From NCBI GenBank assembly GCA_940337035.1, contig CALNHX010001040.1, positions 124,001-188,000 on the forward strand: 64,000 nt of DNA. The letters run 5' to 3'. The notes beneath the pieces are model-generated. The model was not told the DNA's origin. It saw nothing but the letters and a program-made list of their open reading frames with translations, and searched no databases. Source of the stretch: Agriotes lineatus. Lineage: Eukaryota; Arthropoda; Insecta; Coleoptera; Elateridae. Within the stretch, counting starts at the first letter, position 1. The number at the start of each line of letters is the position of its first letter. Position numbers and translations under genes: made by a program. Below, piece after piece: positions 52,350 through 63,419 of this stretch.

Positions 52350-53275
52350 AGAATAAAATTAGAAACATTAAGGGACCTAGAAGTACGATAAAAACCGAAG
52401 ATACACTCATAAGAAAATTGGAAAGTATAGAAGAGGAAATACAAGAACAAATCCCATGGTCACTGGAAAAGATATGTAAACGCTTCAAGGAAACGCTACT
52501 TAAAGCAGCAGAAGAAACATGCGGCATAAAAATATTGAGACAAAATGCGAATATGAAAAGAACTAAGTGGTGGAACAAAACAGTAAAAAGAAAAGTCAAA
52601 GGAAAGAAGGAAGCCTGAAAAAAATACATAGGGAGGGTTCGGAAGAAAGATACAAGAACACAATAAAGAGACTCAAAAGTATTCCCTCCCAGAAATAGAT
52701 GAAAACAAAAGAGAAGAACAAGAAAACATGTGGAAAAAACAAGCAAATGAACCAATAACAGAAAAGGAGGCAATAGATGCACCAAAAAAGGCAAAAAATG
52801 GCAAGTCACCGGGAGAGATGACATAACGCCAGAAATGCTCAAGAAAGGAAGACCAACAGTATACATTTGGCTAACAAAAATTTTCAATCAAGCATGAAAC
52901 ACAAAAAATACCAGAAGATTGGGAAAGTAACATTATAATACTATATAAAAAAGGCGATTGCAACGAGTACCACAACTATAGAGCAATATGTCTTTCCTCA
53001 CGAATACTAAAAACTAGAATAATACAAAAACGGCTAAGAAAAGAAGTGAATGAAAAATTACAAGATGAACAAGCAGCTTTCTGACCAGGAAAATAAACAC
53101 AAGACCACATATATACAATCCAAAGTATAATAGAGGAGACACTAAACATGGACAAAGAACTTTTCCTAGCTTTCTTAGACCTAAAGGCAGCATTTGACCA
53201 CGTACCGAGAGAACATGTCTGGGAAGCGTTCCCAAGAATTACAAGTAACAAATAAACTAATACTAATAAGAGTAT
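52350..53275 (+). pseudogene. L1/RTE-like LINE fragment, linker to RT blocks 1-3
   Basis: The first part (52418-52618) reads IPWSLEKICKRFKETLLKAA and TKWWNKTVKRKVKG (KWWN motif before RT). Later frames carry DDITPEMLKKGRPTVYIWLT, an YKKGDCNEYHNYRAI region in shifted frames, ARTQDHIYTIQ-like sequence, and FLAFLDLKAAFDHVPREHVW (first catalytic Asp). It stops at 53275. Closely similar in layout to the LINE at 16602-19522, but on the opposite strand. Confidence 0.75.
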
Positions 53276-53289
53276 ATATGATATGAAGT

Positions 53290-53727
53290 ATATGCAGTAC
53301 TGCAAAATATCAGTAGAACCTGTTTGACAAACCCGCCAAATTCCACAGTGCTCATGTTGTCTCAAGTTGGGCAATACGAAAAAATATTGCATGCGCCAAG
53401 AGACATGCATCAAATGCAGAGAATATCATAGCAACAAAGAATGCCAAGTCTACAAATGCTAAAAATGAAATTTCCGCCACTAAGGCAAAAAGAAAAAGAA
53501 ATACACGTGCAAGACAGAAAATCTTCAACAATGGCCACTGAAGGAATGACATATGCCGCAACAGTGAAAAAAAGAAATGACTAGAAAAACATGGAAGCAC
53601 CAACAAACAAACCAAGAGTGCAGTCGGAAGATAGATTAAGCAGGCTAGAAAAACTAGTAGAAAAAACGTTCGAAAGGATAGATACCATGATGAATATCAT
53701 CACAAAGCTACTAGCTAAGTTTAATTA
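53290..53727 (+). pseudogene. Jockey-like ORF1 C-terminus with zinc knuckles
   Basis: The frames contain CSCCLKLGNTKKYCMRQETC, CIKCREYHSNKECQVYKC (CCHC-type knuckles), later MEAPTNKPRVQSEDRLSRL and TMMNIITKLLAKFN at the stop. This is the nucleic-acid-binding end of jockey gag. The minus-strand frames over this stretch are shadows. Confidence 0.75.
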
Positions 53728-53895
53728 ATGGCTCGAATTATTAAACTAGCCGTTTGGAATGCAAATGGCCTTGTTAACCACGAGCCAGAAGTAAATACGT
53801 TTCTAAAGGGCACAACATTGATATTGTGCTTATCCCAGAAACACACTCCACCAACCTAAGGTATCTGCGTATACACGATTACACCATATACCGAT

Positions 53896-54144
53896 GGGGC
53901 CACAATTATATATAACAGCAATGAGATAACATGAACAAGAAAATAATACGTATTGCTTGAGTAAGAAAGAGATAAACATAGTAGTAAATATTCTATTAGG
54001 CATGACGCTTATTTTAATTATGACATAAGTCAACTAAACATGCCTACTAAAAATAATTTTATCGTATGGCCATCTCTTTCTTACTCAAGCATTCTATTTT
54101 GTTATTCATGTTATCTCATTGTTGTTATATATAATTATGGCCCC
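53896..54144. mobile_element. 249-bp palindromic MITE
   Basis: GGGGCCACAATTATATATAA pairs with TTATATATAATTATGGCCCC, and the arms continue (AATGAGATAACATGAACAAG, GCTTGAGTAAGAAAGAGAT with their complements). It interrupts the jockey endonuclease after YTIYR. The target duplication is unclear. Confidence 0.8.
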
Positions 54145-54394
54145 TTCCGTATAACATGAAGTATCCGGATTGTATAGCGCACGACGGCACTGCAGTTATC
54201 ATAAAAAATTCCATAAAACATTATAAAACACAGAAATTCCAAATAGGCAACAACCATCGTGATAGAAGAGATGAGGGGTCCGATAACCACCTCGGTAATT
54301 TACTGCCCCCCAAGACACATGATCAAAGAGTAAAAATATACTGAATTCTTTAAAACCCTGGGCAGCCGGTTTGCTTGCGGTACGAGATTACAAT

Positions 54395-54440
54395 TCTATG
54401 CACTTGAACTAGGGATGCATGCACTTGAACTAGGGATCCC
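54395..54440. repeat. Short tandem duplication in jockey C
   Basis: GCACTTGAACTAGGGAT is present twice, about 20 bp apart, inside the endonuclease to linker part. A similar slip (AAAGAATGAAACCATTATTA, twice) lies at 55400-55440. These are replication-slippage lesions. Confidence 0.8.
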
Positions 54441-56529
54441 GGCTGACAACTTCCAAAGGGCGTGAGCTAGTAAAATGTATTACAAAATTTTTTTTTAACA
54501 CTGTATCTAGTGGAAATCCCACTTACTGGCCGTTGGACTTAAACAAAATCCCGTATGTGATAGATTTCTGTGTTACTAAAGGATTTCCAGCAAATCATCT
54601 ACAGGCAGAACAAAGTTTTGAGCTATCATCAGATCATTTGCCCCTAATAATAGCACTACATTCAAAAATAATAAACAAACAAATTCTAGCAACACTATCA
54701 AATAAATGAACTGATTGGGAACTGTTCAGAGAACTTATTGAGGCACGGTGAAATCAAAACGTCTCCCTGAAAACTGCAAAAGGACGGGACGAAGCTGTAG
54801 AACACTTAACTAAAACAATACAACAAGCTGCATGGGATTCAACACCTGAAGTAGAAACTCCAACAAAACCACCAAACTGCTCCAATCAAGTAAAAGAAGC
54901 CATTCGTGAAAAACTAAAAATTAAGAAAACTTGGATGATCACTATGGCTTCCCAAGATAAACAAAAAATTAATAAAGCTGTCAGTGAGTTAAAACAACTG
55001 CTGTATAACGAGAAAAACGAAGCAATAAAAGAATATCTGGAAAACCTAACACCAACTGAGGCAACTGATTATTCTCTATGGAAAGCTACAGCAAGAATAA
55101 AAAAAAACCCGAGAGAATATTCCACCAATCAACATCTAGAAAAGGTGTTTCAACCATTTCCTCAGGAAGTATGCTAAGAGAAAAATAACTAAATTATCAA
55201 GATACTAGATCATCCATTGCAGCAACTATCTCTGCCTATAAAAGCAATATATTAAGAATGGGCCTTTTTCCATTGCAGTGGGAGGTAGCGCAAGTGATAC
55301 TCATCCTAAAACCTGGAAAACCCGCAGAAGCAGTCACATCTTATCGACCTATAAACCTGCTATTAGTTCTGTCAAAGCTCTACGAAAAACTCTTTCTAGA
55401 AAGAATGAAACCATTATTAAAAGAATGAAACCATTATTAAGCGACATAATTCCAGAACACCAATTTGGATTTCGTGAACAGCACACAACAATAGAGCAAA
55501 TACGTAGGACTGTAGAAAAAATATGCGAAACCTTAGAAAAGAAGCAATTTTGTTCTGCAGCTTTCCTGGACAAAACACAGGCATTCGATAAGGTGTGCCT
55601 CAAGGTCTATTAAACAAGATTAAACTTAGACTACCTTCAACATATTATCAAGTAATACAATCATACCTTACTGCAAAATACTTTCAAACCAGATATCAAC
55701 AAGAAATCACTGAGTTATGTCCAATACAATTTGGTGTTCCTCAAGGCAGCGTGGTTAGACCAGTGCTTTATCAAATCGACACAGCTGATATACCAAATAC
55801 ACTACATACTTTTTTAACTGCTACATTTACGAATGACACAGCAGTACTGGCTTCAAGCGATGTAGCAGCAATGAATAACATCGAAGACTGACTCAAGATA
55901 TGGCGTGTTAAGGCCAATGAAACTAAATCAACACAGGTCACTTTTACACGGCGAACAGAAACATTTCCTGGCGTGTCACTGAACGGAGGACTATTACCAC
56001 AGGCTAATGAAAAATACCTGGGGTTGCACCTCAACAGTAAACTTAGTTGGAAGAAATACATTTTTAGCAAATGAAAGCCGCTAGAACTCAAATTCTCCAA
56101 ACTTTATTGGCTGATAGGAAGTAAATTTAAACTGTCACTTGAATCTAAACTAACTGTTTACAAGGTGATACTTAAACCAGTGTGGTCATACGGTATAGAA
56201 CTGTGGGGTACGGCAAGTAAATCAAACATTAAGTCAAAAACCCTAACGACAATAATAGATGCACCATGGTTTGTTAACAATGAAAACATACATCGTGATC
56301 TACACATACCCAAAGTACTACAAGAAGCAAAATGCGTGAGTGCTAAATACATGTCGCGACTTGAGCGCCATCCAAATCCACTAGCCATAAACCTACTCGA
56401 CAATAGCAGAACAATCGACAGACCAAAACGTTAGTCACACATTAGACACAAGCAATAGATAATAAATCTGTCTCAATATGTATCCTATGTTCACACCAGT
56501 AATCATTGATTAGGAGTACGTTGGAATTT

Positions 56530-56830
56530 TAATTATTTATTTATTTATTTATTTACAGTAATTTGGTAGGCAGCTAAACGCTGTTAACACCAAATGTTTG
56601 CGTACTTTCAAACATTTTTAAATACTAAACTACTATGGTATAGAATAGATTAGCTTTGTACATATCTCTTAAAAGGAAAATTGTATATTTATATTTAATT
56701 TTTATATCACATTAACATTTAAGTAAACATCCAATCTGTTTTTAAATTGGTTGACACTCGCGGCACTGACTACTTCTTCGGGTAGGCTGTTCCAAATATC
56801 CACAACACGATTGCACAGGAAGTTTAGTTA
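56530..56830 (-). pseudogene. CR1/L2-like LINE 3' end fragment
   Basis: The minus strand reads LCNRVVDIWNSLPEEVVSAA, then SVNQFKNRLDVYL, the C-terminus shared by CR1/L2-like and related LINEs (FxxRVVxxWNxLPxxVVxAxSxxxFKxxLD). It is followed by noncoding sequence and an (ATTT)n run at 56535-56560, the 3' tail. The 5' part is missing. Confidence 0.75.
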
Positions 56831-57255
56831 CCAACTTCACGATTTGAATAATTAATTCATTTATTTATTATCTACTTATTTATTTGGAGACTGTGTGGCG
56901 ACGCAAACTCGTAAGTACGACTCCGTCATGCGGCGTAAAAGATAAGTGATTTTAAGTGGTATAAAAACAATTAAAAGGAAAAACAACGAAATTTAAGAAA
57001 TAGTGTAGTTGGGAATCCGATTGGATAAAACGAGGAACACGAAAGCAGTGATATAACCAAGAATATAAACAGAAGCCAGAGAGTACTGAAAGTGCATGAG
57101 CGCGTGAAAGCGGGAGAATTAGATCGAACGGCGTTTAAAATTCAGGCGGGAAAGAAGCGAAGGCCATGGGTTAAGAGCTCAGACTGCATCTCAGTGAGTT
57201 TTAAAAACGTTAAGTACCAGTTCGGCGGGCAAACGGAAGTGCAGGAAGCACCCTA

Positions 57256-57960
57256 ATGTCAACCGCCACAAAAAGGGATAGAGACTTGAACAGCAGTGGA
57301 GAAACCGAATTACGAAGTGATAACAAAAGCAGGAAAATTATCAAACCAGAAATAGTGACAAGGGAAGAGATAAGAGTAGAAATGGGAGAACTAAAGGATA
57401 TTAATAACATGATTATGGCATTAGCGGAAGAAATCAAGAAAAATACAAATGAAAATAAAGAGTTAAGAGAAGAGATGAGAAGGAGAGAAGAAGTATAACG
57501 AGAAAAAGCAGCTAAGCGGAAGAATTAATAGGCTAGAAGAAAGGCTGGAAAAGATGGAAAAAGTGAAAAAGAAGAATAATATAGTAATCAAAAAAGCAAA
57601 ATTCGAGAATTCCAACAGAGAAGAAGTGAAACAGTTTCTGAAGGATCAAATAAAAGTAGATACCGAAGTAAACAAAGTATACGCAATTAACAACAAACAA
57701 GGTGCTTTAATAACCATTGCAGAGATTGGCAATTGGGAGAAAAACAGGAAGTGATGAAAAACAAGAACAAACTAAAAGGTTCAAAAATATAGATAACGAT
57801 ATGACCTGGTAAGAAAGCCAAATTATGGGAGAAATAAGAAAAATCGCAAACGAGAAGGAAAATGAGGGAAAAAAGACAAAGATCGGTTACAAAAAGATTC
57901 TCATTGATGGGAAGCAATATGTCTGGAACGAAAATACAAACGGTATAATGCATTTAAAAA
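57256..57960 (+). pseudogene. L1-like ORF1 relic
   Basis: The first part (57256-57498) reads MSTATKRDRDLNSSGETELR, then a Lys/Glu-rich heptad region with IMALAEEIKKNTNENKELRE. A TAA at 57496 is followed by NRLEERLEKMEKVKKKNNIV (in another frame), with KEEVKQFLKDQIK-like sequence: coiled coil followed by the RRM-like start NNIVIK, as in the ORF1 at 19747. Shifts at about 57498 and 57755. Confidence 0.75.
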
Positions 57961-58029
57961 ACTGAAGTTACACGAGGACGGAAACAAAAAAAAGACGAAC
58001 ATAGCAACGAAAAAGGACAATCTAACGGA

Positions 58030-61000
58030 AAAAGAGAGATAGATATTATATGGGTTGCTTGAGGATGAATGGAATATACAAAAAAATAAGTCTAATCAAA
58101 ATACACGCGCCATTTGAAGATAAACAGTTAGGGGTTAAAGAACAGTTTTATGAAATGCTACAGAATGTGTACGATAAAATTCCAAAATATGATTTAAAGA
58201 TAGTATTAGGTGACGGTAATGCGAAAATAGGAAGGGAGCCGATATACCTTCCAACAACTGAGAAGTATAGTAAGCACGCAGAGTCCAATGAAAATGGTAA
58301 GCTCTTAATAGATTTTGCGATAGACAAAAAGATGAAAATCAAGAAAACGTACTACCAACATAAGAGAATACACAAAGGAACATAGATGTCACCTGATGGC
58401 AACACAGTAAACCAAATTGACCATGTGCTAATCGAAGATAAAAATGAAGGTTGCATTAAAAATGTGAGAAGCTATAGAGGACCAGACTTGGATTCAGATC
58501 ACTTTTTCGAAGGAGCAAAGTTGAAACAAGATAGTACCAACAAATAACACAAAAGCTAAGCGAAAGCAACAGAAACTAGCAAGAATAAATCTACAAGATC
58601 AAGATGTAAGAGATAAGTATGAGAAGGCAATAGAAGAACTAATGCAAAAAGGAGAAAGCCAAGGCATTGAAGAAAGATTCACAACAATCGAGAAAACCAT
58701 AAAAAGTGCAGTGAAAAAACAACCAATCAGACAAGAAAGAAAAAACCAGGAATGGTATGATGAGGAATGTGAGAAAGTGGTAAAAGAAAAGGAAAAATAT
58801 GTTAAAAGTACAAACCGCTGAAAATAAGCTGAAATATGAAGAATTAAGAAGGAAGTGTAAGGCAACATGTAGAGAAAAGAAAAGAAGACATAAAATTAAA
58901 TGGTTAGAAGTGATAGAAGAAAATCACAGAAATAAAGAAATTAGAAAATATTATCAGGGAGCAAAAAAACTGAAGCAAGGGTATCAAACAAAGACAATAG
59001 TATGCAAAGATAAAGAAGGAAATTTGATAGGAGATCAAAAAGAAGTGACCGAAAGATGGGCGGAATATTTTGAAGAGCTGCTCAATAACCAACGGAACAA
59101 GGATACGTTGACGAAGGAAAGGCCAGAGATAAAAAATAATAAAACAGCTAAAGAACAAGAGAAGTCCGGGTGCCGACGAAGAACATGTCGAAATCATTAA
59201 ATATGGGGATACTAAACTACAGAAATTGTTATGCGAGCTAATCCAGGAAATATGGAACAAAGAGGAAATGCCTAAAGCATGGGATAAAGCAATAATATGT
59301 CCGTTATACAAGACGGAAGACAAACAAACCTGCGACAACTATAGGGGAATCGAGCTGCTGAATATTGCATATAAAATCCTAGCTGCTTGCATTAAAAATA
59401 AGATGTCAGAATATGTTGAGAACGCACTGGGAAAGTATCAGTGCAGGTTCAGAAAGAGAAGATTGGTAGTGGACCAAATATTTGTACTTAAAGAAATACA
59501 GGACAAAAGTTACCAGCATAAACTCCAGACTAGTGATGGGAAGTTTCGATACTTTAGCGGACTCGTTCATTCCAATCCCATTCCGCAAGTGGATCGAGTC
59601 CATCGGACTCGATCCTCGGATCGACATCGAAATTGAATGTGCACTTCAGACACCCGGGGTCCTCGGTCATTCCGGACCCGGAACGAACAACGCGAGTATC
59701 TTTGTTTTGGTGAGTAGTCACGCAGTCGGTAATTCAGTATGTTTATATGTCTCAGACATCAATTGGGCACATACAAAACCGCCAAAAGCCATAAATCACT
59801 GATAACTGATAAAAAAGCATGCAACTTCGGCCGTATCATGTGTCGCCTGTCGACGTCGAGCCTTTAAAACGAACACCATCATCATTTGCTGTTCCCCATC
59901 ATGAACACATTGTATTGTATTCTGTATTGAAATGGATTGAATAACGGAATGCCAAAGGAATGAATGAATGTCCGCGAGAATTGACGCCTCGCGACCTTTT
60001 CGTTCCTCGGAACGAATCCGGACCAAAACTTGGACTTGATCCAAATCGATCCTGCCCCGGATTCGATCCTTTGTATCGAATCCGACCGGATCGACACATC
60101 GCTACTCCAGACACACAATTAAATTATCGACTTTAAACAAGCATATGATAGCATCATAAGAGAGCAGCTCTACCTTGCACTGAATGAGCTTGGGATACCT
60201 AGCAAGTTGATAACGCTGATAAAAATTACCTTGCAAGATACAACAAACAGGGTAAGAGTGAATGAAGAGGTGTCAAGAAAATTGAAAGTGAAGAACGGAT
60301 TAAGGCAGGGGGACCTTCTCTCAGCGTTGTTGTTGAACGTAGCCCTCGAAAAAATTATAAGAACAAGTGGCACAAACGGCCGAGAAATCCTGTATCGCAA
60401 TCGACATTAATGCCTTGCCCTTTGCGGATGATCTAACAGTTTTAGCGACAACAAAAGAAGAATGAAAGAATGCAGTAAATAAAATAGAAATTGCGGCACA
60501 AGACATGGGACTTGAAGTTAATGAAGCTAAAACTAAATATATGGTATGGAATGACAGACCCTTCGATAACAACAGTACCTTAAAGATAAAAGTAAGCAAC
60601 AAGGAATACAGTTTTTCAGAAGTGGAAACGTTTAAATATCTGGGAACAATATAGTGGCAAGGAAACCCGGTAGCAGTGAAGAGATCGAAGCAATAATAAC
60701 AGCAGGAATAAAAAGTGCACATGCAATGAAGAGCATAATTTCGGGACATATATTTTCCAGATCAGTGAAGCTTCGAGTGTATAAATCAATTATAAGGCCA
60801 GTTGTTATATACGCGAGTGAAGTGTGGACGCTAAGAAAACAGGAACAAGTAAGGTTGAGTGTATGGGAAAGGAAAATGTTGAGAAAGATCTATGGTGGAA
60901 AAAGTGTAGAGGGGGGATGGGAGAGGAGAACGAACAGGGAAATCAGGGAACTTTATGATGATGCAGATATTGTGGGAGTTGTTAAAGGACAAAGCATTAG

Positions 61001-61215
61001 ATAGTTGGGCCACCTAACAAGAATGAGCGAGGAGAGGACAAAAAAAAATGGGCTGCGGAGTTGGGTGGAAGACAAAGACGTGAAAGGCCAGAACGCAATG
61101 GAGAAATGAGGTGCAAGAGGATCTGAATTACCTAAATATCCGAGAGTGAAAAGTGAAAGCCAGGGATAGGAAAAAATGGGCATCAATCGTGCAACAAGCC
61201 AAGGGCCTCCAAGAC
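58030..61215 (+). pseudogene. L1/RTE-like ORF2 relic
   Basis: Endonuclease part (58050-58540): LIKIHAPFEDKQLGVKEQFY, IVLGDGNAKIGREP (GDFN changed to GDGN), QIDHVLIEDKN and DLDSDHFF; the strands with the catalytic Glu are missing. Linker (58599-59200): WYDEECEKVVKEKEKY. RT: YRGIELLNIAYKILAACI, a shifted QCRFRKRRLVVDQIFVLKEI, and after the MITE IDFKQAYDSI, NGLRQGDLLSALLLNVALEK and LPFADDLTVLATTKEE (FADD intact). C-terminus: IYASEVWTLRKQEQVRLSVW and KWASIVQQAKGLQDP at 61215. Many stops. Confidence 0.85.
59531..60104. mobile_element. 574-bp hAT MITE, copy 2
   Basis: Perfect 8-bp duplications CTCCAGAC lie at 59523-59530 and 60105-60112. Ends TAGTGATGGGAAGTTTCG and CGACACATCGCTA. It is the reverse-oriented, near-identical partner of 22057-22618. 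Removing it restores the LINE RT frame. Confidence 0.93.
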
Positions 61216-61220
61216 CCATA

Positions 61221-62204
61221 GCGCTAATATATTTAAATTTATATACTTATTTATTTATCTACTTACTGATTTAATGACTTATTTATGATCTACTTATTTG
61301 CGACTTATGTATTTAATTACGATTTAATTATTAATCTACTTTATTTACCTTAGTTAATTTACTTTATTACTTTCTTTTTATGTATTTAGTTTACTTAGTT
61401 AATTATATTAGATAATTTTATTTTATTGTAAGTTACAACATCCACTTATTGTCTAAGGGCAGATTGTAGATACTCATAGGAAATAAAAAGGCAACTAATT
61501 GTAATCATTTTGAAATCAAAACAAAACACATTAAAATTAACTAGTACATAAGGTAATACTCTCCATTTATGAGTACTGTTTTTTGGTCAAAGGTAAACAT
61601 CTTTCAAATCTACTTTTAGTTGCAAGTTATTAAGTTGATTATACCAAAAACCTCATTATTATACAAAGAGGTTCTCTACACTGTTTTTAATTAAATATTT
61701 TCAATGGTGACCTAATTTACTTCAACGCTAATGTAAACCATTATATTTAATTAAATATTTTTTATGTGAGTACTTTAAAAAGATTGGGTGATTGTTAAGG
61801 GATACTGCAAATAGAAACAAATTCAGTAATTTGCCTGTGAAGCAAGACAATACACTACTATCACAAAAAGCCGAAGATGTGAAAGTATAGAAGAAAGTTA
61901 TGAAAAAAATCGATATTATTAAAATTGAATATAATGGACTGTGCGACCTTGTACTGTCTTGGCAAATTTTTACAACCTAAACTTGATCAAAATATTCCCA
62001 GAATTACCAGTCATATTGGATATACGAAAAATTCATCAAAGAACAAATACTGTAGTTGTTGAGAGAGAAAGAAACAGAAATGTATGAAAAATTATAGGGG
62101 TTATTTATTATAATAATTATAAATAAAATCAGAATAAAAATTTATAAAAATGCAACAACAAATATAACATCTTGTAATAAAAATGCAGAAAAATATTTAA
62201 TATA
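61221..62204. other. AT-rich interval, no gene seen
   Basis: The first 200 bp hold degenerate ACTTATTTATTTA-type repeats, probably the LINE 3' flank. No convincing coding sequence is present in the rest. Confidence 0.4.
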
Positions 62205-62246
62205 ATTATTACATTTGCAGTTGATCAAATATGCTTTATTACTAAC

Positions 62247-62285
62247 CTTACGAGATCTCTCCGGTTTGTCTGGTTTTTCAGGTTT
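62247..62285 (-). CDS. Possible 39-bp host micro-exon, copy 1
   Basis: On the minus strand TTTTGTTACAG is followed by 13 codons, KPEKPDKPERSRK, and a GTTAGT donor. Both ends are phase 0. The proline/lysine composition and higher GC stand out from the flanks. The frame remains open into the intron only briefly. No protein family recognised. Confidence 0.5.
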
Positions 62286-62333
62286 CTGTAACAAAACACC
62301 ATTTGCTATTATATTCCCAGAAAGTATAATTAA

Positions 62334-62710
62334 GGTATGTATGTATGTATGTATAATCTGTAACCTCATTTACCTTGCGGTGTAGAGGCTGGGGCTTTAT
62401 GCGCTGGCATCTGGCGATACAATGCTCAACTTGCCCCAGATTCGGAAAACAGAGTTGGAGCGCATCGTTGATGCTTGCGCAGCAACCATTGTGTGAGTTG
62501 TGTGGCTTGGTGATGTGTTGACCTTGTTACTCTATCTCTTAGGTCTGTGGTTCTGAGTAGAGCACAGTTAATTTGGTGCCCAACTGTGAATGGTCTTACC
62601 GAGCCCGATTCTAATCGCCAAGGATACGGAAAAATTCCGACACCAGCGGGATTCGAACCGAGGACTTGCTTAATACAAGCCTGGCGCTTAACCATCTGCG
62701 CCACGCGGCT
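62334..62710 (-). mobile_element. tRNA-derived SINE, copy 1
   Basis: Minus strand: a tRNA-like head starting GCCGCGTGGCGCAGATGG (A-box TGGCGCAGATGG) and a perfect B box GGTTCGAATCC (62650-62660), a unique body, and an (ATAC)n tail at 62334-62353. Pol III promoter boxes are intact. The 92-codon frame on the minus strand (62426-62704) is the SINE itself and not a protein gene. Confidence 0.9.
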
Positions 62711-62799
62711 TCTTTTACAATTAAGGTTTAAATTGCAAAAAAAAAAAATTTTATATAATTATTACATTTGCAGTTGATCAAATATGCTTTATTACTAAC

Positions 62800-62838
62800 C
62801 TTACGAGATCTCTCCGGTTTGTCTGGTTTTTCAGGTTT
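62800..62838 (-). CDS. Possible 39-bp host micro-exon, copy 2
   Basis: Identical to copy 1 (62247-62285), with the same TTACAG acceptor and GTTAGT donor, as part of the 553-bp duplication. Either copy, both in series, or neither may be used. Both copies in series would add 13 residues without changing phase. Confidence 0.45.
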
Positions 62839-62886
62839 CTGTAACAAAACACCATTTGCTATTATATTCCCAGAAAGTATAATTAA

Positions 62887-63263
62887 GGTATGTATGTATG
62901 TATGTATAATCTGTAACCTCATTTACCTTGCGGTGTAGAGGCTGGTGCTTTATGCGCTGGCATCTGGCGATACAATGCTCAACTTGCCCCAGATTCGGGA
63001 TACAGAGTTGGAGCGCATCGTTGGTGCTTGCGCAGCAACCATTGTGTGAGTTGTGTGGCTTGGTGATGTGTTGACCTTGTTACTCTACCTCTTAGGTCTG
63101 TGGTTCTGAGTAGAGCACAGTTAATTTGGTGCCCAACTGTGAATGGTCTTACCGAGCCCGATTCTAATCGCCAAGGCTACGGAAAAATTCCGACACCAGC
63201 GGGATTCGAACCGAGGACTTGCTTAATACAAGCCTGGCGCTTAACCATCTGCGCCACGCGGCT
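62887..63263 (-). mobile_element. tRNA-derived SINE, copy 2
   Basis: The same SINE, duplicated with its flanks. A and B boxes (GGTTCGAATCC at about 63203-63213) and the tail are unchanged. Confidence 0.9.
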
Positions 63264-63419
63264 TCTTTTACAATTAGGGTTTAAATTGCAAAAAAAAAAT
63301 AAACACATTTCACTACACAAAAGAGCAAAATGAGATGCACCAAAGCCAATGATCTACTAGAAAAAGAATGTAAGAAATAATTTCACACCCAGCAGGCACA
63401 AATACATTTAAAATACGTC

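Larger units (their letters stand above)
53280..56435 (+). mobile_element. Jockey-like non-LTR retrotransposon C (relic)
   Basis: The plus strand reads ORF1 zinc knuckles (53290-53460), a Lys-rich ORF1 tail (to 53727), ORF2 start (53728), endonuclease, linker and RT, and ends at 56435. A palindromic MITE (53896-54144) lies in the endonuclease. All parts have lesions. Confidence 0.85.
53728..56435 (+). pseudogene. Jockey-like ORF2: endonuclease and RT (relic)
   Basis: ORF2 begins MARIIKLAVWNANGLVNHEP, NIDIVLIPETHSTN (ETH), and after the MITE DCIAHDGTAVIIKNSIKHYK, ending with FELSSDHLPLIIAL (SDH). The linker has AIKEYLENLTPTEATDYSLW. RT: IPEHQFGFREQHTTIEQIRR, FLDKTQAFDKV (first Asp), FGVPQGSVVRPVLYQID and TFTNDTAVLAS (FADD changed to FTND). 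The end is ILKPVWSYGIELWGTASKSN. Small local duplications occur at 54395-54440 and 55413-55440. Confidence 0.88.
56885..61220 (+). mobile_element. L1/RTE-like LINE, nearly full length but decayed
   Basis: A 5' region (56885-57255) rich in CG-containing sequence precedes ORF1 (57256) and ORF2 (about 58030-61215). Layout and motifs parallel the LINE at 16475-21574. A hAT MITE (59531-60104) is inserted in the RT, and the ORF2 endonuclease N-terminus is deleted. The 3' end runs into ACTTATTTAT-rich DNA. Confidence 0.8.
62205..63292. repeat. Two 553-bp tandem units with micro-exon and SINE
   Basis: ATTACATTTGCAGTTGATCA occurs at about 62209 and 62762, and the two units stay nearly identical through the SINE to TTAAATTGCAAAAAAAAA. 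Differences are few (for example CTGGGGC versus CTGGTGC, TCGGAAAAC versus TCGGGATAC). The unit contains a minus-strand 39-bp exon and a complete SINE. The duplication is therefore younger than the SINE insertion. Confidence 0.9.

Noticed and set aside
52084..52887. 267-codon minus-strand frame with hydrophobic composition
   Set aside because: Complement of LINE coding DNA rich in Lys/Glu codons, which give Phe/Leu/Ser on the other strand.
62650..62710. Functional tRNA gene
   Set aside because: A and B boxes are present, but the sequence is the head of a SINE with a body and (ATAC)n tail, duplicated at 63203-63263, and does not fold as a complete tRNA with a normal anticodon arm that I could confirm.
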